Assembly: GCA_963785765.1 (NCBI GenBank)
Contig: CAWAWM010000002.1
Span: 496,001-560,000 of the forward strand
From: DATBGO01 sp963785765
Lineage (GTDB): Bacteria; Actinomycetota; Actinomycetes; Streptosporangiales; Streptosporangiaceae
Length of the DNA stretch: 64,000 nucleotides
Reading direction: 5' to 3'
The notes beneath the pieces are model-generated. The model was given only the letters and a program-made list of their open reading frames with translations, made no database searches and was not told where the DNA came from. Below, one piece after another: positions 35,377 to 44,035 of this stretch (the stretch's first letter is position 1; each line of letters opens with the position of its first letter). The position numbers and the translations under genes are program-made.

Positions 35377-36546
35377 GTGGGCATACTCAACCCGCTCTAC
35401 GAGGCCGTTGCCTGGGTCTTCAAGGAGATCTGGACCGGCCTGAGCTCGGTCTTCGGGCCGGCCAGCGGCTGGACCTGGGCGCTGACGATCGTCTTCCTCG
35501 TGGTCCTGATGCGGCTGATCATGGTGCCGTTGTTCATCAAGCAGATGCACACCACGCGGGCCATGACGGCGCTGGCGCCGCAGATGAGCGCGCTGAAGAA
35601 GAAGTACAAGAACGACAAGCAGGCGCTCAACCAGGAGATGATGAAGCTCTACCAGGAGGCGGGCGTCAATCCGCTGATGGGGTGCCTCCCGGTTGTCGCT
35701 CAGCTGCCGATGTTCTTCGCCTTGTTCAGCGTGCTGCGGGCCATCTCGGAGTGGAAGCCTGGCGAGCCGCCCAAGTACGGCCTGACCACCCAGATGATGG
35801 TGGACGCGCAGCGCGCCAAGATCCTCGGCGTGAAGGTCTCGGACAAGTTCCTGTTCTCGCACGGCGTGCCGGTCGAGGCTAAGGCCGTCATTCTGATCAC
35901 GGTCATCGTCAGCATGGTCACGACCTACCTGACCGTGCGGCAGAGCATGAAGCGCGGCATGATGCCGGCCGCTACCCCGGACAACCCGATGGGGCAGTCG
36001 CAGAAGTACATGGCGTACATCATGCCGCTGTTCGCGCTGTCCGGCTTGTACTGGCCGTTTGGCCTGGTCCTCTACTGGGTCACCACCAACCTGTGGACGC
36101 TTGGCCAGCAGTGGGTGCTGTTCAAGATGTACCCGCAGCCGCGGCTGGCCGGGGCGGCCGGCGCGGCCGGCGCGGCCGGCGTGGCGGGGACGGCAGCAGC
36201 TCCGGCCTTGCAGTCCGGCAAGCCGGGCAAGCCTCCGGTGAGCCCGAACGGATCCGGCTCCCGGGGAACCAAGGCAGTGACCGGGCCGGGCAAGTCCGGT
36301 TCGGACGGCGGAAAGCCAGGCCCGGCCGGTGGTAAGCCGCGCGGCGGGAGCGGCGGCGCCGGCCCGTCCGGCTCCCGATCCGGAACGCCGGGATCTGCCC
36401 CGCCGGCGGCTAACGGCGGCGGGATGCTCCGCAGGCTCGGGAAGAGCCGCCAGGAACCTCCGCCCGAGCCCGAGGTTCCCGAGGTTAAGCTCGTCAGGCA
36501 ACAGCCGCAGCGACAGTCCCGCAGTAAGCGCTCCGGCAAGCGGTGA
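35377..36546 (+). CDS. yidC: Membrane protein insertase YidC/Oxa1
   Basis: 389 residues, GTG start after AAGGGAG. Five membrane helices as in Gram-positive-type YidC: an N-terminal one (~10-30), 'WALTIVFLVVLMRLIMVPLFIKQMHT', 'MGCLPVVAQLPMFFALFSVL', 'KAVILITVIVSMVTTYLTV' and 'YIMPLFALSGLYWPFGLVLYWVTTNLWTLGQQW'. The cytosolic hairpin holds the charged 'MSALKKKYKNDKQALNQEMMKLYQEAG'. The ~125-residue C-terminal tail is Gly/Pro/Lys/Arg-rich and probably contacts the ribosome. Confidence 0.95.
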   Translation: MGILNPLYEAVAWVFKEIWTGLSSVFGPASGWTWALTIVFLVVLMRLIMVPLFIKQMHTTRAMTALAPQMSALKKKYKNDKQALNQEMMKLYQEAGVNPLMGCLPVVAQLPMFFALFSVLRAISEWKPGEPPKYGLTTQMMVDAQRAKILGVKVSDKFLFSHGVPVEAKAVILITVIVSMVTTYLTVRQSMKRGMMPAATPDNPMGQSQKYMAYIMPLFALSGLYWPFGLVLYWVTTNLWTLGQQWVLFKMYPQPRLAGAAGAAGAAGVAGTAAAPALQSGKPGKPPVSPNGSGSRGTKAVTGPGKSGSDGGKPGPAGGKPRGGSGGAGPSGSRSGTPGSAPPAANGGGMLRRLGKSRQEPPPEPEVPEVKLVRQQPQRQSRSKRSGKR

Positions 36547-36622
36547 GGCGCGCCTAGCCGCTCCGTGCGGCCTCGGTTGCTGTCAGTACATACTCGACCC
36601 CGAACGTAGGAGGGCCCTGGTC

Positions 36623-37387
36623 GTGAGCCAACGCGACAACGCGGTCGCCGAGCCGAGCGGATCGGCGCGGGACCATGATGCCGGGGAGCCCGACGCCGTG
36701 GCGCCGGAGGCGGATGATCAGTCCACAGCGGCGGCCGCAGGTTCCGAGGCGGCCGCCGATGATCCGGCCGGTTCCGGGCCTGAGCCCGCAGCCGGTGCTG
36801 CCGAGGCGGCCACGACGGCAGATGCCGCCGCAGACCACGCAGTAGCGGGCGCGGCACCCGGCGCGACAGCCCAGGAACCTGACCGCGACGCCGGACCGCG
36901 CGACGAGGACAGCGACACCGATGAGGCCGTCGCTGACCTTGAGCTCGAGGGCGAGATAGCAGCCGACTATGTCGAGGGACTGCTTGACGTGGCCGACCTC
37001 GATGGTGATATCGACATGGACGTCGAGGGCGACCGGGCACTGGTCTCGGTCGTGGGCGCGACGCTCGATGAGCTCGTCGGGCCCCGGGGCGAGGTCCTGG
37101 AGGCACTGCAGGAACTCACCAGGCTGGCCGTGCATCGGCAGACCGGCGTCCGCACCAGGGTCATGCTTGATGTCGGTGGGTACCGGCTGCGGCGCCGTGC
37201 CGAGCTGGCCGAGGCGGGCCGGGAGGCCGCTGAAGAGGTCCGGCAGACCGGCGTGCCGAAGAAGATGTGGGCGATGAACCGGTTCGAGCGGAAGGTCGTC
37301 CATGACGCAATCGCCGCTGCTGGACTGCGCAGCGAGTCTGAGGGTGAGGAGCCCGACCGCAAGGTGGTCGTTCTTCCTGCGGAGTGA
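36623..37387 (+). CDS. jag: Jag/KhpB-type RNA-binding protein (KH-R3H)
   Basis: 254 residues, GTG start with AGGAGGG 8 bp upstream. The first ~100 residues are acidic and Ala-rich, disordered. Then comes a KH domain ('DIDMDVEGDRALVSVVGATLDELVGPRGEVLEALQELTRLAVHRQTG') and an R3H domain ending 'PKKMWAMNRFERKVVHDAIAAAGLRSESEGEEPDRKVVVLP'. Homologues act with KhpA in RNA binding and cell-division control. The place after yidC is universal in this cluster. Confidence 0.93.
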   Translation: MSQRDNAVAEPSGSARDHDAGEPDAVAPEADDQSTAAAAGSEAAADDPAGSGPEPAAGAAEAATTADAAADHAVAGAAPGATAQEPDRDAGPRDEDSDTDEAVADLELEGEIAADYVEGLLDVADLDGDIDMDVEGDRALVSVVGATLDELVGPRGEVLEALQELTRLAVHRQTGVRTRVMLDVGGYRLRRRAELAEAGREAAEEVRQTGVPKKMWAMNRFERKVVHDAIAAAGLRSESEGEEPDRKVVVLPAE

Positions 37388-37465
37388 GCCGCCCGGTGGC
37401 CGGGCCCAGCCGGTGGCCCGTGGCCCGGGCCGGGTGCTGTTGAGAGTCAGACCACCGGTGACCGC

Positions 37466-38254
37466 ATGACAGCCGCAGCCGGTGACAGCCTCGCTCCGGA
37501 TCCGCCGGCGCAAGCCAGGGAGCTGTTCGGCCCGGCCATCGGGCTGGCCGAGCGCTATGCCGGTCTGCTGGCGGGCCCGGGTGTTGAGCGCGGCCTCATC
37601 GGCCCCGGTGAGACTGCCCGGCTATGGGACCGTCACCTGATCAACTGCGCGGTGGTCGCTGAACTCGTGCCGCGACCGGCCACGCTGATCGATCTCGGCT
37701 CGGGAGCCGGGCTGCCGGGGATAGTACTCGCCATGCTGCTTCCCGATGTGGAGATCACGCTTCTCGAGCCGATGGCGCGGCGCGTTGTGTTCCTCGACGA
37801 GTGCGTGCAGGAGCTCGGGCTGGGCAACGTAGCGGTGCACCGGGGCCGGGCCGAGGAGGTGGCGGGGCAGTTTGCGGCGGATGTGCTGACCGCGAGGGCG
37901 GTCGCTCCGCTGGACCGGCTAGCGGGCCTGGCCCTGGGCCTGGTCAGGCCGGGCGGGCTGGTACTGGCGATCAAGGGAGCCACCGCGGCCCAGGAAGTGG
38001 CGCGGGCCACGCCGGTGCTCCGGCGACTGGGCGCCCAGGATGTACAGGTGGTGACGGCCGGTGACGGCGAGAATGGTCCCGCCGCGACGGTGGTCAGGTT
38101 CACCGCCGGGCCAGCCCGCCGCCGGGCCGGCCGGCAGGACCGCCCTCGAACGGGCCGGACAGCGGCGGGCCACGGGCGAGTGACTGGGCAGCGGCAGGGG
38201 ACCGCTCCGGGCCGCCCGAACCGCCGAAGCGGTAGTGCGAAACGCGCCGGATGA
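37466..38254 (+). CDS. rsmG: 16S rRNA (guanine527-N7)-methyltransferase
   Basis: 262 residues. The SAM-binding motif is 'TLIDLGSGAGLPGIVLAM' (73-90), followed by 'EITLLEPMARRVVFLDECVQELGL' and 'VLTARAVAPLDRLAGLALGLVRPGG'. Loss of RsmG gives low-level streptomycin resistance in other bacteria; here it is intact. The last ~45 residues (Arg/Gly-rich) exceed the usual length. Confidence 0.94.
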   Translation: MTAAAGDSLAPDPPAQARELFGPAIGLAERYAGLLAGPGVERGLIGPGETARLWDRHLINCAVVAELVPRPATLIDLGSGAGLPGIVLAMLLPDVEITLLEPMARRVVFLDECVQELGLGNVAVHRGRAEEVAGQFAADVLTARAVAPLDRLAGLALGLVRPGGLVLAIKGATAAQEVARATPVLRRLGAQDVQVVTAGDGENGPAATVVRFTAGPARRRAGRQDRPRTGRTAAGHGRVTGQRQGTAPGRPNRRSGSAKRAG

Positions 38255-38602
38255 TCAGCTCCGCAGCCGGTGACTGGCGGCCGGGCAGCGCATTACCGGG
38301 CGGCCGACCCTGCGGGCCTGCAGGCCATCCTGGCCCGGGGCGCAGCCGCGGCCAGGAGGTAAGGATCGTCCGGCTTGCTGGTCGGCGGCTTCGGCTGCCT
38401 GGCGGCCCGCAACGGCCCCTAGCGGGAGCCGGAGTTGTCCGGCTGACTCGCCGGCCGCGGGCGGTTACCTTAGCGATGTCGGTACGGCGGTGGCCAAGGG
38501 CCGTGGGCGGTCCCTCAGCTCTGGGCCCGGGCGCTGGCCGGCCCGAGACGGCGGTTGCGGGACGAGCCCGCGGCGCGCGCACGGCGCAGGGAGGAGAGAA
38601 CG
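38255..38602. other. rsmG-parA interval
   Basis: 348 bp, GC-rich. I see no gene, no parS site and no clear hairpin here. It probably holds the parA promoter. Confidence 0.45.
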
Positions 38603-40105
38603 GTGATGATGGTCTCCGTTCCTGGCCTGGGCTGGCCGGAGCTCGCTGACCGCGGTCATGCCCGGCCGGGCTATTCTGCCGCTACTGAGTCCGCGGCCCG
38701 CCGCGGTGCTGAACCAGCGCCGGGCGGGGCCGCCGCCGGCGACGTGGCCCAGGCATTCCGCAGTGAGCCCGGCCTGGCCCGGGAGTCGGCCGGGCTCGGC
38801 TGGCCTGGTGAGTTGCGATCCGCACCGGCCCAGGAAGCCGGCCACCCTGGTGCGGGTGTTCAGGCACCGGCGGACATGCCGGCCAGCCCGGGAGCAAGCG
38901 ACTACCGGGATGCGGAGGATTATCCTGACCGGCTGGAGGGTCCGGCACAGGTTCAGGACGAGCATCCGGGTTCTCCGGCCGGAGCGGTTTCACGTGGAAC
39001 CGGTCGTCACGGCCGGGGCCGTCACACCGGATGGCAGGACGACGAGACAGGGCAGGAGAGCGAAACAGCGATGGCCGAAGGTCGTGCGTGGACCAGCGCC
39101 GATCAGGAAGCGGCAGGCACCGGGCTGGATACTGATTCCGGCCGGCCCCTGCCCGGGCGGGCCCGCCATGCCGGGCCTGGTGCTGGCCTAGGCAGCCGCG
39201 AGGCCAGCGTCCCGGGTCAGGCGGGGCCCGGTGTCTCGCTTGACACTCCGATCGCCCGGGCCGCCCGGGCCGCCCTGACTGCGCGGGCGGGCGGCCAGGC
39301 GTGGCCGCGTCCTGGCTCCTGCCGGATCATCACGGTCGCGAACCAGAAAGGCGGGGTGGGCAAGACGACCACCGCGGTCAACCTGGCTGCGGGCCTGGCG
39401 CTGCACGGCGCCCGGGTACTCGTTGTCGATCTGGACCCGCAGGGCAACGCATCCACCGCCCTGGATGTTGATCACCACGCCGGGGTCGGCTCCATTTACA
39501 ACGTCCTGGTCGACGGCCAGCCGCTGGCGTCGATCGTCCAGCCAGTGGCCGACATCCCGCAGCTGTACTGCGCTCCGGCCACGATTGACCTGGCCGGCGC
39601 GGAGATAGAGCTGGTGCCCATGGTGGCCCGCGAGTCCAGGCTGTCCAGGGCGCTGGCCGGGTACGACGCCTCCGGCCTGGACTACATATTTGTCGACTGC
39701 CCGCCCTCGCTCGGCTTGCTCACGGTGAACGCGCTGGTCGCGGCGCCTGAGGTACTGATCCCTATCCAGTGCGAGTATTACGCGCTCGAGGGCCTGGAGC
39801 AGCTCCTCCGTACGGTCGATTTGGTCAAGAGTCACCTGAATCCTGATCTGTCGGTCAGCACGATCCTGCTGACCATGTTCGACGGGCGCACCAGGCTGGC
39901 GTCGCAGGTGGCCGACGAGGTCCGGGAGCACTTCGGTGAGATCGTGCTCGGCTCGGTCATCCCTCGCAGCGTCCGGGTCTCGGAAGCGCCGAGCTACGGG
40001 CAGTCCGTAATGACCTATGACCCTGGCTCGAGCGGCGCCGTCGCGTACATGGAGGCGGCCAGAGAGATGGCGTACCGGAACGCCAAGTCAGGCCGGATCA
40101 GCTGA
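38603..40105 (+). CDS. parA: Chromosome partitioning ATPase ParA (Soj) with long N-terminal extension
   Basis: 500 residues from GTG 38603 (ATGs at 38606 and 38609 are alternatives) after GGGAGGAG. Residues 1 to ~238 are a low-complexity extension rich in Ala, Gly, Pro and charged residues. The ATPase domain begins at 'CRIITVANQKGGVGKTTTAVNLA' (deviant Walker A, signature lysines K249 and K254), with 'VLVVDLDPQGNAST' and 'DYIFVDCPPSLGLL'. The ATPase segregates the origin with ParB. A near-perfect parS site is encoded within the extension. Confidence 0.93.
   Translation: MMMVSVPGLGWPELADRGHARPGYSAATESAARRGAEPAPGGAAAGDVAQAFRSEPGLARESAGLGWPGELRSAPAQEAGHPGAGVQAPADMPASPGASDYRDAEDYPDRLEGPAQVQDEHPGSPAGAVSRGTGRHGRGRHTGWQDDETGQESETAMAEGRAWTSADQEAAGTGLDTDSGRPLPGRARHAGPGAGLGSREASVPGQAGPGVSLDTPIARAARAALTARAGGQAWPRPGSCRIITVANQKGGVGKTTTAVNLAAGLALHGARVLVVDLDPQGNASTALDVDHHAGVGSIYNVLVDGQPLASIVQPVADIPQLYCAPATIDLAGAEIELVPMVARESRLSRALAGYDASGLDYIFVDCPPSLGLLTVNALVAAPEVLIPIQCEYYALEGLEQLLRTVDLVKSHLNPDLSVSTILLTMFDGRTRLASQVADEVREHFGEIVLGSVIPRSVRVSEAPSYGQSVMTYDPGSSGAVAYMEAAREMAYRNAKSGRIS
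38987..39000. promoter_or_regulatory. parS-like site inside parA
   Basis: GTTTCACGTGGAAC differs by one base from the palindromic core GTTTCACGTGAAAC bound by ParB. It lies in the coding region of the ParA N-terminal extension. Confidence 0.75.
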
Positions 40106-40191
40106 CGTCAGTCCCAGGAGCCGGACACAAGCTCAAATATTTATTCGATTTTATGCTACTGAAGTTCGCATTTAATGCTGGGACTGACGTC
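40104..40191. repeat. 88-bp inverted-repeat island between parA and parB
   Basis: Perfect 14-bp inverted repeat GACGTCAGTCCCAG (40104-40117) and its complement (40178-40191) enclose 60 bp that are strikingly AT-rich for this genome ('caaatatttattcgatttta' and following). The left arm overlaps the parA stop codon. No transposase and no clear target duplication. It could be a miniature element, a long-loop hairpin or a protein-binding site. Confidence 0.7.
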
Positions 40192-40338
40192 TGCCCGGCC
40201 GGACGGGATAGGGTCTGTAGCCGGGCGTACCGCTGACCGGGCGGATTTTCCCCCGATCGGCGGCCGTACCCACAGGAACGAAGCTCCGCTGGCCGTGCTG
40301 AGGCCGACCAGGGCCGGAGCGTAGAGCGAGGAGAGGCG

Positions 40339-41331
40339 ATGCCGCAGCAGAGGCGGGGCCTGGGCAGGGGACTGGGTGCGCTCATCCCGGCGGCTCCGAC
40401 CGTTCCGGCGGCTCCAGCTGCTCCGTTGGCTCCGGACCGCGACGTCACCGCGGTCGCCGCGGGCGGGGGGACCGGCGGGGAGCAAGCGGCTCAGCCGGAG
40501 GCTGGGGCCTACTTCGACGAGATCCCGGTCGGCTCGCTCACGCCGAATCCGCGCCAGCCGCGGCAGGTCTTTGATGATGAGACGCTGGAGGAGCTAGCCG
40601 CCTCGATCCGGGTGGTCGGTCTGCTGCAGCCGGTGGTTGTCCGCGCGGTGCTGCCTGGCCATTACGAGATCGTGATGGGTGAACGGCGCTGGCGGGCTTG
40701 CCAGCTGGCTGGCCTGGAACTGATCCCGGCCATCGTGCGGGAAACCTCGGATGACGATCTGCTGCGGGATGCACTGATCGAGAACCTGCACCGGGAGCAG
40801 CTCAACCCGCTCGAAGAAGCAGCCGCCTATCAGCAGCTGCTTGACGACTTCTCCGCCACCCACGACGAGCTGGCCCGGCGGGTGGGACGGTCCCGTCCGC
40901 ATATCTCGAACACGATCAGGCTGCTCAACCTGCCGGCCGCGGTGCAGAAGCGGGTAGCGGCCGGCGTACTGAGCGCCGGACACGCCCGGGCCCTGCTGAC
41001 CGTGACTGACGCAGCCGCTCAGGAGCAACTAGCTCATCGCATTGTCGCGGAGGGCCTCTCGGTCCGGGCGGTCGAGGAGATCGTCGCACTCGGCGCACAG
41101 CCTGCCAAGCCCGCTCGCCGGTCCGCGGCCCGCGCGCCGGTGGCTCCCGCTCTGAAGGACCTGGCGGACCGGCTTTCTGATGCGTTCGACACCCGGGTCA
41201 AGGTCGAACTCGGTCAGCGCAAGGGCAAGATCGTGGTTGAGTTCGCCTCGATCCAGGATCTGGAGCGCATCGTCGCCGCGATGTCGCCTGCCAGTGCGCG
41301 GCCGCGCGGCCCGCTGCCACCTGGTGCCTGA
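40339..41331 (+). CDS. parB: Chromosome partitioning protein ParB (Spo0J), parS-binding CTPase
   Basis: 330 residues. The N-terminal 'QRRGLGRGLGALIP' is the ParA-contact peptide. The CTPase domain has 'PNPRQPRQVFDDETLEELAASIRVVGLLQPVVVR' and GERRWRA at 114-120. The helix-turn-helix reads 'ATHDELARRVGRSRPHISNTIRLLNLP', and the dimerisation end is 'LGQRKGKIVVEFASIQDLERIVAAM'. Separated from parA by 233 bp that contain the AT-rich inverted repeat. The stop codon lies in the first unit of a tandem repeat. Confidence 0.95.
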   Translation: MPQQRRGLGRGLGALIPAAPTVPAAPAAPLAPDRDVTAVAAGGGTGGEQAAQPEAGAYFDEIPVGSLTPNPRQPRQVFDDETLEELAASIRVVGLLQPVVVRAVLPGHYEIVMGERRWRACQLAGLELIPAIVRETSDDDLLRDALIENLHREQLNPLEEAAAYQQLLDDFSATHDELARRVGRSRPHISNTIRLLNLPAAVQKRVAAGVLSAGHARALLTVTDAAAQEQLAHRIVAEGLSVRAVEEIVALGAQPAKPARRSAARAPVAPALKDLADRLSDAFDTRVKVELGQRKGKIVVEFASIQDLERIVAAMSPASARPRGPLPPGA

Positions 41332-41402
41332 GCTGCCTGGTGCCTGAGCTGCCTGGTGCCTGAGCTGCCTGGTGCCTGAGCTGCCTGGTGCCTGAGCCGC
41401 CC
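41323..41402. repeat. Five tandem 16-bp units over the parB stop codon
   Basis: GGTGCCTGAGCTGCCT repeated at 41323, 41339, 41355 and 41371, with a diverged fifth unit at 41387-41402. The parB stop (41329-41331) is within unit 1, so repeat number does not alter the product. Function unknown. Confidence 0.85.
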
Positions 41403-41646
41403 GGTGTCGAGCCGCGCCGCTCCTAGGACGCGGGCCGGCACCGGGCCGGCACCGGGGCGAGGCCGTCGGTACGGCCAGCTTCCATGGGCCTGCCTGGCCC
41501 GCGATACCGGACCGGCTCGCGCGGTCCGGTATCGCTGCTACTGGCCCCCCGGGCGCTGGCTGCCCAGTCCGAGCAGCCGCCTGCCGCTCCGGTCCTCCGT
41601 CCCGGTCTCGCTCGGCCCCCAAAGCCGTAGGCGCGCGGCCAGGCGC

Positions 41647-41660
41647 GTTTCACGTGAAAC
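41647..41660. promoter_or_regulatory. parS site downstream of parB
   Basis: GTTTCACGTGAAAC, a perfect palindrome identical to the core of the bacterial parS consensus. It lies in the gene-free stretch 41332-41840 between parB and the threonine aldolase gene, about 9.4 kb from the oriC interval. Confidence 0.92.
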
Positions 41661-41840
41661 CAGGTAGGTCGCCGTTCTTCCAGGCGCCCAGCAGCATGAC
41701 CAGATCAGCCACACCGAGCCGACGCCGTTACAGGATGCAGCGGGCCACGGCCCGCCCATCCGCTGGCTCCTGATCGTGGTCCCAGTCCGGAATTCGAAGC
41801 GGTACCCCGTGGCTGGCTCCGCCGAGCGCGCGGCAGCTGC

Positions 41841-42878
41841 TCAGGAGATGTCAGCGCTCGCATGCGCGCGGATGCTCGCGACAAACTCGTCCACGTCCTC
41901 CTCGCTGGTATCAAACGCGGCCATCCACCGGACCACGTGCTTGTCCCAGTCCCAGATGTGGAAGTTCCACTCCTGCTGCAGCGAGGTGATCAGGCCGGGG
42001 GCCAGGACCGCGAAGACGGCGTTCGCCTGAACCGGCTGGTACAGACGGACCGCCGGGATCGTGCCGACGCCGTCGGCCAGCCGCCGCGCCATCGCGTTGG
42101 CGTGGCGAGCACTGTGCAGCCACAACTGCCCGTCAAGCAGCGCACCGAACTGTGCCGACAGATAGCGCATTTTCGACGCGAGCTGCATCAGCTGCTTGCG
42201 CTGATAGACCGCGGCGGGCAGAAGGCCGGAGTTCATCACGACGACCGCCTCGGCGCAGACGGCTCCGTTCTTAGTTCCGCCGAAGCTCAGCACGTCGGCC
42301 ACTCCGGCGATCTCCGCGAGCGAGCAGCCGAGGCTAGCGGCCGCATTGGCCAGCCGGGCGCCATCCAGATACAGCAGTAGGTCATTTGCCCGGCAGTAGT
42401 CGCCGAGCGCCCGCAGTTCGGGGAGCGTGTAGCAGGTGCCCAGCTCGGTGGCCTGAGCGATGGCGACCGCCCGGGCCTGGACCCGATGCTCGTCGCGTCG
42501 GCCGCCCATGCGGGTGGCGATCAGTTCGGGAGTCAGCTTGCCGTCCGGTGTCGCCACCGGCAGCAGCTTGCTGCCGGTCACGCGTTCGGGTGCGCCGCAT
42601 TCATCGACGTCCAGATGTGCACCCTCCGGGCAGATGACGGCCTCGTAGGGACGCAGCATGAGGCTAAGGCCCAGCACATTGGCCGCCGTGCCGTTGAAGA
42701 CGAAGAAGACCCCGCTGGCGCCGAAGATCCCGGTGAGCTCAGCGGTTATCCGGGCCGTCCAGGGATCGTCGCCATACGCGACGGCATCGCCGGAGTTGGC
42801 CTCCGCCATCGCTTGAAGCACGGCCGGATGGGCGCCGGCATGATTGTCGCTACCGAAGCTCTTGCGCGCAGAGGTCAC
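41841..42878 (-). CDS. Threonine aldolase / beta-eliminating lyase family (PLP)
   Basis: 345 residues. 'SFGSDNHAGAHPAVLQAMAEANSGDAVAYGDDPWT' is the family's N-terminus; the PLP lysine is K203 in 'VLSFGGTKNGA', and 'YLDGARLANAAASLG' precedes it. Enzymes of this family split L-threonine or allo-threonine into glycine and acetaldehyde, or act on related beta-hydroxy amino acids. It faces parB. Substrate stereochemistry cannot be told. Confidence 0.88.
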   Translation of the reverse strand: MTSARKSFGSDNHAGAHPAVLQAMAEANSGDAVAYGDDPWTARITAELTGIFGASGVFFVFNGTAANVLGLSLMLRPYEAVICPEGAHLDVDECGAPERVTGSKLLPVATPDGKLTPELIATRMGGRRDEHRVQARAVAIAQATELGTCYTLPELRALGDYCRANDLLLYLDGARLANAAASLGCSLAEIAGVADVLSFGGTKNGAVCAEAVVVMNSGLLPAAVYQRKQLMQLASKMRYLSAQFGALLDGQLWLHSARHANAMARRLADGVGTIPAVRLYQPVQANAVFAVLAPGLITSLQQEWNFHIWDWDKHVVRWMAAFDTSEEDVDEFVASIRAHASADIS

Positions 42879-42901
42879 CGAGTGCTCCCTTTTGCTGTCA
42901 T

Positions 42902-43044
42902 TGCGGCTTGGTCGAGCCTAGCTATCGCCGACCGCAGGCGCGCAACCCAGCTGAAGGCAACTGCGGCCGCGTGGCGTGTCCCTGCGGCCTGGTCGAGGCT
43001 AGCTATCGGCGACCGCAGGCGCGCAACCCATCTGAAGGCAGCTC
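42902..43044. repeat. Direct duplication upstream of the threonine aldolase gene
   Basis: A ~62-bp segment starting at 42902 recurs at 42983 (81-bp offset) with a few differences, including the block 'CGACCGCAGGCGCGCAACCC' in both. It lies in the divergent interval 42879-43250 between the aldolase and GNAT genes, where promoters should be. Nothing else is recognisable in that interval. Confidence 0.8.
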
Positions 43045-43250
43045 CGACCCAAGTGGCCCTACCGCTCCGGGCCGGGCAGCCAGGCCGCAGCGGCTACCGC
43101 TGCGGCCGCTTAAGTAGCCTCCCGCCGGGCGGTACGGGTGAATCCTGGGTACGATATCCTCAGGCCGGGCACAAGCGCGCCTTATGGACGGCGGCCATCT
43201 TCCCTGGCCGGCCTGGCGGGAAATAGCCGTAGCGATCTCAGAGGTGCCAG

Positions 43251-43868
43251 TTGTCGCGCCGTCTTGCGAGCATCACGCTGGACAATCTTGATGACTTGCC
43301 GTCCCGGTGCCGTCGCTGTGTCTTCTGGGAACTCGACCCGGTCGGCTACGCGCGGGCTCACGAGGAAGGCGACCCAGCCTTGGAGAAGGAGGCCTGGGTT
43401 TCGTCGGTGCTCCTTGAGTGGGGAAGCTGCGGCAAGATCGCCTACGTCGACGGCGTGCCGGCCGGCTTCATGCTGTACGCGCCGCCGCACCTGGTGCCCA
43501 GGTCGGTCGCCTTCCCCACCAGTCCCGTCAGCGCGGACGCAGTCCTGCTCATGACCGCCCACGTGCTCGGCGAATTTGCCGGTGGCGGCCTGGGCCGAAT
43601 GCTCATTCAGGGCGCGGCGAAGGACATGACCAGGCGCGGCGTCAAGGCTATCGAGGCCTTCGGGGACCTGAAATGGAAGGGTCCGTCATGCGTGGTTCCC
43701 GCGGACTACCTGCTCGCGGTCGGGTTCAAGACGGTACGCCAGCACCTGCGCTTCCCGCGGCTGCGGCTGGAACTGAAGACCGCGCTCTCCTGGCGGGAGG
43801 ACGTCGAGGTAGCGCTGGAACGGCTGCTCGGCTCGATGACTCCGGAGCGTGCCCTGCGGCTGGCCTAG
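43251..43868 (+). CDS. GNAT-family N-acetyltransferase-like protein
   Basis: 205 residues, TTG start with GAGGTG upstream. A GNAT-like core is seen in 'GKIAYVDGVPAGFMLYAPPHLVPR', 'VLLMTAHVLGEFAGGGLGRMLIQGAAKDMTRRGVKAIEAFGD' (acetyl-CoA loop G-G-G-L-G-R) and 'VPADYLLAVGFKTVRQHLRFPRLRLEL'. The N-terminus has 'CRRCVFWELDP', a possible metal site. Mycobacteria carry a related gene (Rv3916c) at this place between parB and trxA. Confidence 0.8.
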   Translation: MSRRLASITLDNLDDLPSRCRRCVFWELDPVGYARAHEEGDPALEKEAWVSSVLLEWGSCGKIAYVDGVPAGFMLYAPPHLVPRSVAFPTSPVSADAVLLMTAHVLGEFAGGGLGRMLIQGAAKDMTRRGVKAIEAFGDLKWKGPSCVVPADYLLAVGFKTVRQHLRFPRLRLELKTALSWREDVEVALERLLGSMTPERALRLA

Positions 43869-44035
43869 CGCAGCGGAGTCCGCCGCCGCGCCGCCTGCGG
43901 CCGCGCCGCCCGCGCTGCGCGGTTGGCGGCCCGGGTAGTCCGCTCGGTACCCGCCCGGTGAAGAGACCTGGTCAAGAAGCCTGGTGAATGGGCGCTTCGG
44001 TTCGGCTGATCCGATGCGCCCATCGACATGGCGCG

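Noticed and set aside
41323..41402. Possible CRISPR or attachment array after parB
   Set aside because: Direct 16-bp tandem units with no spacers; a plain tandem repeat.
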